A stretch of DNA of 64,000 nucleotides from Ligula intestinalis. Its lineage: Eukaryota; Platyhelminthes; Cestoda; Diphyllobothriidea; Diphyllobothriidae. Under the pieces are notes generated by a model that did not search any database, was not told the DNA's origin, and worked only from the letters and a program-made list of their open reading frames with translations. Below are positions 1 to 10,298 of the stretch, piece after piece; position 1 is the stretch's first letter; each line of letters opens with the position of its first letter. Where the stretch lies: NCBI GenBank assembly GCA_036362985.1, contig JAYGXS010000003.1, positions 73,007,535-73,071,534 on the forward strand. Reading direction: 5' to 3'. Position numbers and translations under genes: made by a program.

Positions 1-256
1 AGGTAGGGCAGGAGAACAACGAATTTGCAATGTTACCTTCAGTAGCAGGCCCATCATCATTGGTCATGATGCTTTTGCTCATAACATCTCTGCCAGTGTT
101 ACTGTTGTCCATAATGGTAGTTTGTGAGGATTAGAACTAAAGCGAACGCCTTTGCATGGCAGGCCATTCAAGCTAAACTAAAAGCCAGCCGAAATTCAGT
201 TTGATTGGGCCAGCTGGACTATGAGCCCAGTGCGTGGCAGGCAGGCGCATAACCGT

Positions 257-590
257 GGAGAGGGGGGGTGGTGTTTCAAGGAGCTGCGACTGCCTAAACG
301 TAAGTATGGGGGGGGGGGGCAAGCGGTAGCAGACCAAGTGATTTACGGTCACTGACTTTGAAACAGCTGTACAGGCAGCCGTTTTAGCCCTTGCTGCATT
401 AAGAGCGGGGGGAGGCGGGAGGGTGCCGTTTCAAGCAGCAAGGACATGTGTGTGTGTGTGTGTGTGTGGGTCCAAGCGGAAAGGGGCTTTACGTCAGTGA
501 GTATGAAACAGCTACGCAAACACCGTTGTAGCCCTTGCTGCATTAGAGGCGGGAGGAGGGGGGGGGGGGTGACGTTTCAAGCGGCCGCGA
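257..590. repeat. ~150-bp degenerate tandem repeat with a (TG)n tract
   Basis: About two and a fraction diverged units follow one another. The landmark 'GTTTCAAG' recurs near 272, 428 and 574, and each unit carries a 'CCTTGCTGCATTA' block (about 389 and 533) followed by G-rich sequence. The second unit contains a (TG)n run at about 446-469, and G homopolymers sit near 309-319 and 556-569. Short open frames across it are by-products of low complexity. Confidence 0.65.
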
Positions 591-651
591 CGACCTGCAC
601 GCGACGACCTGGACGCGACGACCTGGACGCGACGACCTGGACGCGACGACC
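587..651. repeat. 14-bp tandem repeat (about 4.6 copies)
   Basis: The unit GCGACGACCTGGAC is repeated at 587, 601, 615 and 629, with a partial unit at 643. One copy differs by a single base. 14 is not a multiple of 3, so each successive unit shifts the reading frame, which argues against a selected coding repeat. Confidence 0.9.
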
Positions 652-783
652 CCTTCCCCACCCCCGCCCAACCCCCATGGCGTATTCACATCCGCCTGTC
701 ACGTCGGGTGTCAAGCGACATGATCGCTAAATCCTCACGCGCACGGAAGAAAGAGACGCCCAAACAATGAAAGCAGTCAGACA

Positions 784-866
784 CTCGGACAGTTGAGAAA
801 CACACACACACGCATGCCATTGCACATGCTCGGACAGTAGAGAGACACACACGCGCATGCCAGTGC
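784..866. repeat. 45-bp tandem duplication with CA-rich segments
   Basis: 'CTCGGACAG' begins two similar units at 784 and 829. Each continues into a CACACA-rich stretch and 'GCATGCCA'. This is a simple minisatellite with no coding evidence. Confidence 0.7.
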
Positions 867-949
867 CACACGCGCGTCGGAGGCGCAGGTTTTTTAGAGG
901 TGACCCCTTCGACCAATGATAACGAAGACACAGACAGACAGACGTAGGT

Positions 950-1788
950 TCGGCTCGAGCCCCCAGTGCTGTTGGAGGGCTCAGATATTATGAGAAAGGT
1001 AGTGGGAGGCGGTGACGCGTCAGAGGGGGTGGAGAGCGTTAGGGATGTGGTGTCCGTGGCGGTCAGTGTTGAGGACAGTAATGGGGTCGCACTGTAGGGC
1101 GCATAATATCAGTGGGACATCCAGTAGTTGAGCTTCTGTGGTGAGGGTGGTTGTCGACGCAGTGCTGGCCACACGAGGGATGGCTGAAGTGTTTGACGCC
1201 GTACAAGTGGATGCCGTCAGGGGATGGTACACTACGTCCGGAGATGACCAAAGAATCCGATGTGTGCAGGGAAGGTGCGTTGACAGCGCGGGCAGGTTAG
1301 AAAGTGCATTGGCAGCGTTCGTCCGTTGGGTTTGCGACTTGCGAGGAGCGATCAGGCGCAAGTTGGCGGTAGGCATCCGTGCCCAAACCCAGGCCAGTAG
1401 GATCCGACTGGTGGCTCCTCTCGATAGGACAGTGTGTAGGGACGCTTAGGTGTGTTCTAATTAAAAGCAAATGATCGACTATATGTCGTTCTGGAAGCAC
1501 GCGGAATCAGCGAGTGCCACTGCAGCGTATCTTTACACGCTGTTCGGATAGAGAAGTTTTGGAAAGCGTGATCACCGCGGGAGAGTGGACCACTCAGGTC
1601 CATCGTCTTCCTGCGCGACAATCTCGCCATGGTCTGGTACAATGGACGTTTGGACATCTTAACAGTTTGGGGGATTATTCGTCAGCATAAGCAGCTGTGT
1701 TCAGTCAATTGCCTGTGCGCATATAACACTTGAATTCACGATATTCTCTGCTGTTATTTAATTCTTCATCTCCATTACACAACAGCTA
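950..1788. other. No supported gene; CpG-rich block at 1.0-1.45 kb
   Basis: Both strands hold open frames of about 100 codons at 1020-1450 because the block is GC-rich. The minus-strand frame is rich in Thr, Ser, Ala and Pro and faintly recalls the linker of cestode LINE polyproteins, but no motif can be named. I see no splice-supported exon or RNA gene. Confidence 0.35.
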
Positions 1789-2120
1789 GTGACTGCCAGC
1801 ATGAGACAACTTCTAGGTGAACGCTATGACCGGAGGGACAAGCCCTTTCGGTCTGAATATCTGTTAGAGATTCTACGACACTGCATTAAAATTAATTTCA
1901 CATGTAATGGCACTCCAATACCAACCCATCTGCCCCTACCAGGCTTGAGATCTGAAGTGGTCCTTCGACAGACAGCACACGTGGTGTTTTTCAAGTATCA
2001 GCCAGAGCTATGGGCACATTGTGTCAATACTACTCTCGTTGTTTTGTGAACAATTTACACTGAACACCTTAAAGAATTGCTGAAGTAGTTTAATCCGAAC
2101 AATCCATTCACGAAAGAAAT
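1789..2120 (+). pseudogene. Penelope-like reverse transcriptase fragment (dead)
   Basis: The 86-codon frame carries a PLE reverse-transcriptase signature. 'LLEILRHCIKINFTCNGT' resembles the segment just before the conserved QI.G.PMG motif. About 35 residues later 'ELWAHCVNTTLVVL' occupies the place of the F/W..YVDDTFVV catalytic box. The intervening region is scrambled by small indels. The catalytic Asp pair is gone (CVNT where YVDD is expected), and a stop follows at 2047-2049. Sequence just after the stop still resembles the next stretch in the same frame. Active PLE proteins combine this RT with a GIY-YIG nuclease; here only the RT core survives. Assignment rests on motif recognition. Confidence 0.5.
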
Positions 2121-3150
2121 CGAAGTAAGCAACTAACTCCTCTTCATCGTCTTCATTGTATGTTCATGTTCCACTAGAACACTGCAGTGTACAGTATTCA
2201 GAATAGCTAGCGACAAACTTCAACAGCAATAACCCACTATTTCATAAACTCAAGCATGGCCGCACTCTATTCTAAGGAGCTGAGACAAAGTCCAGCCTAT
2301 AAGGTCTTTTGAAATTTAGTCACCATTTTTTCCTCCGTCCATTCACCTGTAATTTTTCTTATATATATACGTTAGTTGGTCTTCTTCGCCTATTATAAGC
2401 CGATTGTTACCCCTCGTTGTTTATCTGAACTACAGTAAGGTCATGCGTACACGAGGTCACGACGCTGGTACAGTTTTCAAAGCAGTCCAGTTCAGCCTAT
2501 ATTTGACTGCTTTTTAAAGGACATTTATCTACAATGTCGAAGATTTCAGCGATTGATAATTTTGGATTACTTTCAATTCCCCCTTGTAGGTAGTTTGCGT
2601 GCCTAATTTTTTACCTGTTGAATGGATGACTTCATTTGCTGAAAAGTTTGGAATTACACTTTCAGAATAAAGCGTAGCTCTCTCTCCGCAACAAGAATTC
2701 TGAAGGGCTAGTCCGAGGCAGTTTTGCAACTGTGACAGTCCGCCAGAGAAGGCATAACCCATCGACCCCAAGCAACACTTAATCTTCGTTCCATGCGAAC
2801 CAAAAACACGCTGCCATTCACGAATATTTCAGCAATTGTGCACAAAATAAGAAGTGCTGCGGACAGCAACGAATTCGGGGAAGACCAAGCGAAGTTTGCA
2901 GAACGGCCAACAGGACCGTAACTTAGTAAGTCGCAGGCCACAAACATTCGAGAACATCTCGTAACGAGTTCGTGTTGAAGCGAACTTTGCCAGAGCTCAT
3001 TGCTGCTGTTCTCGATTTTTGTGGGAACCGCCAATCACAGGTGCCGCAAAACTGGCCCCTAGCCCAGCAACGAATAGCACGCCTGCACGCGTAGGCCAAC
3101 GCAGTCTGTATGAACAAAAAGCCTTTAATGACCGCTCACGCTGGCCGTTG
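2120..3150. other. No supported gene
   Basis: AT-rich intergenic DNA with short overlapping frames on the minus strand (2529-3117). None shows a recognisable domain or convincing splice signals. Confidence 0.4.
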
Positions 3151-3320
3151 GGATCCTGCGGTCCAGCTCACATTTAGGACTAAGCTAACATCCTAGTTGG
3201 TTGTGCCCTCCCAAGTCAAACTTCCTGCTTTTTCTCTGTTCCTCTGTATAGAGAATAAACTATTCCTACTATTCTGACATCCACCGACTGCTTCTCTCCT
3301 AAGGAACCATGGTCTGAAGC
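3150..3320 (-). repeat. Interspersed family A copy
   Basis: On the minus strand this matches the 5' part of copies near 8.1, 15.1, 19.9 and 33.3 kb. Shared landmarks are 'GGTTCCTTAGGAGAGAAG' followed about 40 bp later by 'AATAGTTTATTCTCTATACAG'. It has no coding capacity. The family is not identified; an LTR-like or SINE-like origin is possible. Confidence 0.5.
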
Positions 3321-3990
3321 TCGCAGTTGCTAGAATTGTATTCACTTAACCCCCTGTGGTAACGATAGCCTTACTTTTGATATTGACAGGGCACCCATCT
3401 GAGGCCGGGCTAACTGAAGGACAGGAATATCAAAATGCGGCGGCATATTTGGAGGTCAACTCTATCAACAGGCATCTTGAACTTCCTGCAGCCTATGAAG
3501 TCCCGCGTCGGTAAGTCCACAAAGATCACGACAAGACAACCACACAGAAATGAAGCCACACACTCACACGAGCCGACGTGGAAGAAAACGAGCCACCAGG
3601 TCTAACAACTCCCACAGGGGCTCGACCACATCCACCGCTCTCTCCACAATCGAGTTGATGAATCATAAACACGCAGGCGTCAAGTCCACCAATCATGCGC
3701 CTGAAAGACCAGGGGGCAGTGGATGAGGGAGAAAATCGATCAATCCATGGGGTGACTAACTTGTCACGTCGTTTGCACTAGTGTCTGATTTAATGCCTTG
3801 GCAGTAGTGAACTGACCATGCTCTTCAAAATGTCAGCAGTTCAAAGAAACCTCTACCGGCAAACCCGAACCCGCTTATCACGGTGAAGGCTCTAGTGAGA
3901 GCTCTAATGGCAACATAGCCGGACGAATGGGTCCCCTAAAAATCGTTGTACGCCTGTATGATACTATACACACACACATATATATATATA

Positions 3991-4412
3991 TATTCACTCA
4001 GGAATGTGCGAACACCGATCGAATAGGCTTCCGAACTAAACAAAGTTCGTGTGGTGGTCAGAGGTCCCCAACGGGTGACCGCCTGCCAGGCCGATTCCGG
4101 CCAAGTCATAATAGCAGTAGGTGGGGTATGACAGCATCTGGGGGTAACTTGATACAGAACTGTTTCGGGCTTATTAGCCTTCATCAGCCAAGCATAACCC
4201 TGAACACCAGCTGGTCGGACAACACAAACAAACGCACTCACAAACGGCGCAGTTGGTCCACCACTGGTGTCTATCAGATGGGTCATAAGCACTTCATTGA
4301 ACCGCAGTTCATCAGCGCCTCGCCACCTGCCATTTGCTGTCACTGCTGATCGGGTATATATTCATTCAGGAATGTGCGAACACCGATCGAATAGGCTTCC
4401 GAACTAAACAAA
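3991..4412 (-). mobile_element. PLE-terminus-like unit bounded by 54-bp direct repeats
   Basis: A 54-bp sequence at 3991-4044 recurs at 4359-4412 in the same orientation with about one mismatch, giving a 368-bp period. It contains 'GAATGTGCGAACACCGATCG'. Between the copies, the minus strand carries a hammerhead-like motif (4158-4190). Direct-repeated termini with a hammerhead fold are typical of Penelope-like pseudo-LTRs, so this may be tandem PLE ends without a body. A (CA)n/(TA)n microsatellite (about 3968-3992) abuts the left copy. Overlapping ~135-codon frames on both strands are not credible genes. Confidence 0.5.
4158..4190 (-). ncRNA. Hammerhead-ribozyme-like motif
   Basis: Read on the minus strand, CTGATGA is followed by a 4-bp helix (GGCT/AGCC closed by AATA), then GAAAC and GTT. 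These are the two invariant hammerhead core blocks in correct order and spacing, with the very short helix III known from PLE ribozymes. The closing pair of helix II is non-canonical (A with C) and GTT replaces GTC, so activity is uncertain. Confidence 0.45.
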
Positions 4413-4438
4413 TGATGCTGATCCCAGGTATTGGAATG

Positions 4439-4672
4439 GAAGGATAAGGTAAGGCGATTTCTGGGGGAAAATTTTTATTCATCTGTGCTTTCGCACTCAT
4501 ACTCGAGCACATGATCGGAAATAGACATTTGGGTCAAGAACATGAGTTAAAATAGGGGCTTACTGCTAGCTGCTGGTTGGTCCACCGTCCCCTCGTCTTA
4601 TTGGAACTCTTCTCGTGCGCATGTGCAACCGTGCGGCATCATATGGTTTGGGAAGGTCTATACTTCTGTTGA
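4439..4672 (-). repeat. PLE inverted arm, left (native 3' end)
   Basis: This is the reverse complement of 5640-5880 with modest divergence. It includes the end of the coding frame (to 4566) and the 3' untranslated tail. Confidence 0.75.
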
Positions 4673-5640
4673 TTGAGTTGCTGTCCGTTTTCCAGGCCTC
4701 AATAACTTCCCTCGCCAGTTTGCTGTCGGCTCGGCCTATGACTTGGGCACCATCAAAGTCGAACCGATGGTCGTTTTCTAGACAGTGCATGGCGATGTGT
4801 GAGCGTCACTCTGCCCAGTCTACGGCTAAAGAATGCTCATGCATGCGGGTTCTCAGTCGTTTGTCCGTCATGCCGCAGTAGTTGGCCCGACAGTCTAGAC
4901 AGTTGACGCGGTAAACAATACTCGACGTATCTGCCGGTGCTAATCGACCTTTGGGTTGCATTAGTAAGCGACGGATAGAAGCTTCTGGCCGGTGTCCCAC
5001 GCCCAAATTAAGCTGTCTGAGCACGCGCTCAATGGCATCGGAGATGTTTTTCACGTTGGGTAGGCTACAAAGGGTTGCAGGCCTTTGTTTTTGCTCCTCC
5101 TCGTTCTTCATGCGTTTTTGGTACAGACATTTATTAACGAAGCTTCGCGGGTATCCGTTAGTGCGAAACAGGTGCCAAAGGGTTTTCCGCTCTTCTAGCT
5201 TCTTCCTCTCCGTGCTGCAGTGTGTTTGGATGCGGCGAAAGAGCGTCCGGACGCAACTGCGTTTATGCGAGCTGGGATGATTGCTGTGGTAGTGCAGAAT
5301 CTTTTCCGTGTTTGTCGCTTTATGAAACAAGCCAGTCTGGAGCGTTCCGTCTGCCTGTCTTGATATCTGGACATTAAGAAATGGGAGCTTTGCGTCCTCT
5401 TCTTCTTCCATCGTGAACTGAATCTGTGGAAAGATCGAGGTCAGTTCTCTTTTGAAGTTACCTTTAACATCTCGGTATAGGATGACGAAGGTGTCGTCTA
5501 CGTAGCGCATCTAGAATTTTGGCTTGGAGGACTCAAATACCCGAGTTTTCAGTTCTTGCAAGACCGCCTCCGTTAGGTGGCCGGAGACCGGTGTTCCCAT
5601 TGGTGCTCCCTGGATTTGCTCATAAACAGAGTCGTTATGA
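4566..5640 (-). pseudogene. PLE reverse transcriptase + GIY-YIG endonuclease, two in-frame stops
   Basis: A single minus-strand frame runs from the arm junction to 4566. In order it shows the RT motif 'QIQGAPMGTPVSG', a TAG at 5511-5513 where a Trp or similar residue precedes the catalytic box 'MRYVDDTFVI', the thumb segment 'KLPFLNVQI', then a connector. The GIY-YIG-type endonuclease domain follows ('YRVNCLDCRANYCGMTDKRL'), with RMHEH and a Cys pair. A TGA near 4806 splits off the last ~75 residues. Both breaks look like point mutations, since the frame continues. The catalytic Asp pair is intact. Function of the family: target-primed retrotransposition. This copy lacks the N-terminal RT and cannot be autonomous. 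Its family differs from the 27.9-kb PLE. Confidence 0.8.
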
Positions 5641-5880
5641 GCAATCAACAGAAGTATAGACCTCCCTAAACCATATGATGCCGCACGGTTGCACATGCAC
5701 ACGAGAAGAGGTCCAATAAGACGACAGGATGGCGGACCAACCAGCAGCTAGCAGTAAGCCCCTATTTTAACTCATGTTCTTAACCCAAATGGCTATCTCC
5801 AATGATGTGCTCAAGTATGAGTGCGAAAGCACAGACGAATAAAATTTTCCCCCAGACATCGCCTCACCTTCTCCTTCTAT
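5640..5880 (+). repeat. PLE inverted arm, right (inverted terminus at 5' end)
   Basis: Inverted copy of the left arm. It contributes a spurious in-frame start to the truncated RT, because the arm and RT segment happen to share a frame. Confidence 0.7.
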
Positions 5881-6103
5881 ATGTGTATGTTTACTATATT
5901 TCCCCTGTGGTTACTGACCTATTGCTAGTTACCAGTTGCGGTTAGTTCAATTATACTCCATTTGATGGGATTTGTTCTTCTAATTTATATTCGAATTACC
6001 GTACATTCTTTTCGTTGCTTTGGATAACCACTGGATAAAAAGATGCATAAATTGACTCTTTTTGTGTGCTTTATTTTTCACACATCTCATATTATTCATT
6101 AAA

Positions 6104-6738
6104 AGGTCTCACCCTATAAGAGTTCCTCGGGATGTCTTCGAACTGCCCTTATGTATTATAACCGCCAACTTACATATTTTATGTAAGTTGAATTACCCAC
6201 AATCTTGCAGTTTTCCGCATGCCAGCAGTCGATCCAGGAGGGATTGGATGATGGCATGGAACTGTAGAATGGCCTTTGGAGGCCAACCGCATAGAATAAC
6301 CGCTTAAGTCAGTGTAATAAGCTAGAACAGATTTTCGAATCCGCCATGGTAATAATCACCTACTTACAAATTTTAGGTAGGTTGAATTTACCCAATCTTC
6401 AACGTTCACTCGTTCGCCTTTATTCTAGTTAAGGTTAGTGGTACTACTAGCAAATGTATTTCAGTGACCTCTCCAGGGGTCACGGCTCACTCAATTGACA
6501 TACTCGCGCCCGCCGTTGGTCCGGTGGGGAGTTATAAATTAAAGCATACTTCAGTGTCCCTGCCCGAAGTTTCAGTACACGCCCTAATTTACCCTCCTAA
6601 CGTTTTTATTTTACACGATTATTGCGATCTAATTTGTTTCCTGAAATTCCCCGCCCGTCCTCTCCCCTAAACTCAAATGCCCGTAAGACCGAGGTGCGCG
6701 CTTCGCGTGCACCCCAGGCGGCCCCACGAGGTACTTCG
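6104..6738 (+). mobile_element. MITE-like family C, copy 1
   Basis: This region aligns by eye along its length with the reverse complement of 12852-13402. Landmarks are two internal short palindromes (about 6160-6190 and 6358-6388), 'CGTTCACTCGTTCGCC', 'ATTGCGATCTAATTTGTTTCC' and the end 'CCCCAGGCGGCCCCAC'. It carries about 100 bp of extra sequence near 6210-6350. It has no coding frame. Its terminal inverted repeats are more decayed than those of copy 2. Confidence 0.6.
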
Positions 6739-6739
6739 A

Positions 6740-8090
6740 TCAAACCCCTATTACTATTGGTCCCGTACTAGGCAAGCTCGGAGCTCCTGGTTGCTTTGAT
6801 GACTTGCATGTCAAACCACTGCTCTAACTTGTAAGCATACATTCTGAATTTGCTCCACGGTGAAATTGGTTTAATCCATTTGCTGCCACAGGGCAAAAAA
6901 GTAACAAATGCCAGTATGGAAGTCCATTAATGCCATTAATACGCCATTGCGTGCGGATTTTCGCCTATCTTGACTGCGCTGGAAACGCCTACCCCTGCTT
7001 TAAGCAATAAATGCATTTCTGTACTGATGAAACCCACAATGGGCACCGAAATGACCAGAAAATCTATCGTTTTCAAGTCTTAATGCAGCCAAAGGTAATC
7101 TGCATTGTATCTCATGGCTAGCTAGTGTGGCACGCAATTCTACGGTATGCTGCCTTTGGGCAGATCACCTCGCCGCCAATCGCGCCAGCAAAAATTGGGA
7201 AAAAATCGGTGCCCAAGTAGTATGCACACAATCTTTGCTTTTCAATGCTTATATATGTGCAGTCGTCTTTTTGACCAATATTTACAAACCATTCCTTCCT
7301 CCGGATATATTTTGAAAGAAATTGCAACTTGGATGCAAAATGACTTTGAATTCGCAAGTAGACTTCTACACCTGCTATCTTTATGATCTTTTGTTCCGGT
7401 AAAAGGGATAGCTGATTTTATATCTTTAAAAAATAACTCTCTGGAAGTCAGTCCATTCAGTTTTTTCTCCTACAGTCTTTTTCTAAAGTGAGGGCTTGCA
7501 AAGACAGTCTCCAGTTTCATCGTAAGATTTTTATTTCACTGCTCATTTCCTAGTTCCCTATGTTCACTATCTATTGTTCTAAAAGGAGAAATTATGCCTA
7601 GATTATTACTCTTTTTTGCACTTTACCTGTGCTAATAATCATAATTTCATTTCGATACTTACTTTGTTTGGACAGTACCTTCTTGGCACTAACAGATATA
7701 AATTTCAAAAACACTGCAATACATATGAATCACACTATAAGTTTCGTACCAATAAGTATAGGAGCGTCTCAGCCGTCGAAAATTCTTCAAAAAATGGAAT
7801 CTGCCGGTAAGGCGCTCTCTTAACCTTGAGGGTAGCCAATCAACAACAGGCACCAGTTTGTTTCTGGAGATAGCTTCCGAATTCAGGATGTAGAACCTTA
7901 CGTGTAACATTCCCAGGGCAACGGGGATCTATTTAGGTCAAACGTTCACATTCGCCACTTATCTAATACAAGAAAATCTTTTTAATAGTACACAGTTTAA
8001 ATTATTCGGAATACCAGACAATTGTTGTTCATCGTATCTCACATTGTAAGTAACGACCGTTTTCCACAAATCAGTGCTCTTATCTCAGAG
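6740..8090. other. No supported gene
   Basis: Ordinary AT-rich intergenic sequence. Frames of 60-80 codons (7118-7386, 7616-7910) overlap on both strands and show no domain. Confidence 0.4.
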
Positions 8091-8092
8091 GT

Positions 8093-8540
8093 TTAAGTAA
8101 GTTAAACCCAACAACAACGATCTTCAGACCAAGGTTACTTAGGAGAGAAGAAGTTGGTAAAGGCCAGAATAGAAGTAAGAGTATATTGTGTACACAGAGG
8201 AACGGAGAATAGATGGAAGAAGTCCGACTTTGGAGAACACGAACACCCAGGAGATTGGCCGGGTCCCAAGGGCCAAGTTGACAGCAGTCAGGCCAGTAGA
8301 CAGAGAGAGAAAACGTCCATTGGCTAGGCCAGCCTGTGGTTGGTTGGACAGTGTGTAGATAGAAATCGATGTGAGTGGCCTGTGTCTCGCGCGCCAGTAA
8401 GTTTGGCGGCTGCCACGACCTTGAGGTCTAGATGGATTGAGGTCATGACAGGAATGCCAGGCACCGGACAGGCAACGACCACTACAATTAATCCCCCTCG
8501 AGACTGTAGTAAGGATACTGAAAGAATCCGAACAGAGGAA
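8093..8540 (+). repeat. Interspersed family A copy
   Basis: It starts with 'GTTTAAGTAAGTTAAACCC', then 'CGATCTTCAGACCA' and 'TTGTGTACACAGAGGAAC', and continues to 'GATTGGCC'. These landmarks appear in the same order at 15.1 kb and, more decayed, at 19.9 and 33.3 kb. No open frame belongs to it. Confidence 0.55.
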
Positions 8541-8854
8541 GAATAGTAAAGTTAAGTAAGGGAGAAACGAAATAAGGTAAGGTTGCGAAACAGCGTGGGC
8601 AGCTGTGGCTGGAATGAGCCAGGATGCAAGAGGGGCTGAATAAGTCGGTGGTCCGGTAAAACGTCAACATAAAATCAGTATGTCGTGTCAGTATGAGTTA
8701 AACCAAAAGGGTATCATTGGCGGTGGAAGTAGTACCGCCTGCTGAGAAGAAGATCTGGGGGTGTTGGTACTCGGGAAGAAACATTTCTGTTGGATTGGGA
8801 AATAACCATGGCCTGGGCTGAATGGGCTATGAGCAGTAAGTCACGAATGCCGAG

Positions 8855-8932
8855 CAACAAATACGCAAGGACACGTTCGTAAATCACCAAATACGCAGGG
8901 AAAGGTCGGTTAGTCAACAACTACGCAGGGAC
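8855..8932 (+). repeat. 30-bp tandem repeat, three units
   Basis: 'CAACAAATACGCAGG'-type cores start exactly 30 bp apart at 8855, 8885 and 8915. Units differ at several positions, including outside the core. This is a short minisatellite. Confidence 0.75.
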
Positions 8933-9369
8933 AGCAGACCACATCAGAAGTTGAGTTTTCAGGGGTCACCAATATCGCTGCGGGTTAACTTAATTAATCC
9001 CCTGCGATACTCTTGTTGGCAAAAATGACGGTGACCGAACACGAAACGAAAAAAATGTGCGGTTATTGGAAGTCGTTTACCCAATAATTTTGTCTGTTTT
9101 GATACAATATCGATGACAGAGCTGAGCTCAAACTTGTGAACCTGCGTCCAGCGTACTGACTGGGTTATTTGACCATTGAGGGTGACATCACCTTAGTGTC
9201 GATTAGACCAATTAAGGAGAATCGTGTGTAGAAACATAGGTTTAATGAGGGATAGTTCTTTATAATTTCATCTGCGCAACCACAGAGTGTCGGTAATTTT
9301 CTAACTATAGTGGTCCGACGCACTTTTGAACGTCAAAGTTCAAAGTATATGTAGGATACAGTCACTGTG

Positions 9370-9900
9370 CTACTTTGGACTTATGACGATTAACGTCTCC
9401 CCTTGTGGAGGATAGTTGCTCGCCTGTGCACCGATTGCTTGATGACCTGCTGACCTTTCACCACAGGTGGTGTAATTGGACCTGATGATTGCTCGGTCAT
9501 TTGGTTCCCTGGTGTTGGCCTTAGACGACGTGTTGGCTTGTACATTCCTCAAATGGCGACCTGTTTTGGCCAAATTGAGCCTCAGCATCGAATATGGATT
9601 GGCCAGGTCGATGAACCTGTTTACAGACTGGGGGCCCGTAAACGACGACTCAGGTTATTAGCGATTCACACGACTGTCACCCTTCGCGAGAATTTTAGCC
9701 TCATCAAATTTGAATGTGTGGCCAGGTCTCGTAAATTAGCCAACACTTAGGAATTGACGTCATTTCTCCGTACTGCTGCCGCGTGTTTGGCAATTCTCGT
9801 CCATAGAAGTCTTCCAGTTTGGCCGACTTAGTTCTTTTGTCTGATGGCGGATACGCGACGAATTTTAAAACGTCAGGCGAATTAAATTCTTGTCCCAGCT
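9370..9900 (-). mobile_element. Penelope-like fragment with GIY-YIG remnant
   Basis: The region 9680-9830 aligns with 27890-28040, where a GIY-YIG endonuclease is coded on the minus strand. Shared landmarks include 'TAGCCTCATCAAATTTGAAT', 'ACTGCTGCCGCGTGTT' and 'CCAGTTTGGCCGACTTAG'. Indels break the frame. At 9841-9877 a degenerate hammerhead-like terminus lies on the plus strand, opposite to the coding strand, so this copy too has an inverted terminus at its 5' side. The lower end (about 9370) resembles the PLE 3' untranslated region seen near 10400. Confidence 0.6.
9841..9877 (+). ncRNA. Degenerate hammerhead-like motif
   Basis: It is homologous to the motif at 10969-11004, but the core has decayed: CTGATGG for CTGATGA and TAAAAC for GAAAC. 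It is followed by the conserved 'GTCAGGCGAAT'. It should be inactive. Confidence 0.5.
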
Positions 9901-10261
9901 ATCAAATCTACGTCTTCTCGAAATGCGTTAGCCCTGTCTATTGAGCCGCGTATTCGCTCTCTCTTTTGTCCCAATAAATGTTGTCAGTCCTTTTCCTGTG
10001 CTTCCCTTGACCTGTCTATCACTATCATCTTGACAGTATTTTTCCCCCTCAGAGTAGCGAACGGTGGACTTCCATGAAGTGCACTGGCTTTGCGGCCCAT
10101 TTGGCTACTCCATTCATGTCACTCTGGTGTAAAAAATATAAAAACGAATGCAAACGATGGACAGCCACCTCATACGCCAATTGAGATGGCTGTTTACAAC
10201 CTTCCTTGCACGTGAGAAGAAGAAGACGAAGACTCGATCGCTGGGACTATATGTGTATTCG

Positions 10262-10298
10262 CCTGACGTTTCGATATCCGTCGCGGATTCGTCATCAG
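10262..10298 (-). ncRNA. Hammerhead-like motif in left arm
   Basis: On the minus strand it reads CTGATGA, a helix ATCCG/CGGAT closed by CGA, then GAAAC immediately followed by GTC. The core blocks are intact and helix III is minimal. A ~4-bp helix I can form between the sequence before CTGATGA and 'AGGC' after GTC. Confidence 0.5.

Larger units (their letters stand above)
4439..5880 (-). mobile_element. 5'-truncated Penelope-like element with long inverted arms
   Basis: The element is a minus-strand RT/endonuclease frame enclosed by ~235-bp inverted arms (about 4439-4672 and 5640-5880). The left arm is the genuine 3' end of the element; the right arm is an inverted copy of it joined directly to the middle of the RT domain, so the N-terminal half of RT is missing. 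Arm landmarks include 'GTGCGAAAGCACAGA', 'CTCATGTTCTT' and 'TGCTAGCTGCTGGTTGGTCC'. Such 5'-truncated insertions capped by an inverted terminus are a known Penelope habit. Three other PLE copies in this window show the same architecture. Confidence 0.75.

Noticed and set aside
1020..1450. Thr/Ser/Pro-rich minus-strand frame as a LINE polyprotein linker
   Set aside because: The resemblance is compositional only, with no zinc-finger or RT motif, so kept as an unassigned block.
3927..4349. 140-codon plus-strand frame opposite a 135-codon minus-strand frame
   Set aside because: Both lie within the 54-bp-repeat unit with the hammerhead-like motif and a TA microsatellite; no protein motif.
8855..8932. 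CRISPR-like array
   Set aside because: Only three units, repeats diverge, spacers are not distinct, and the window is plainly eukaryotic.
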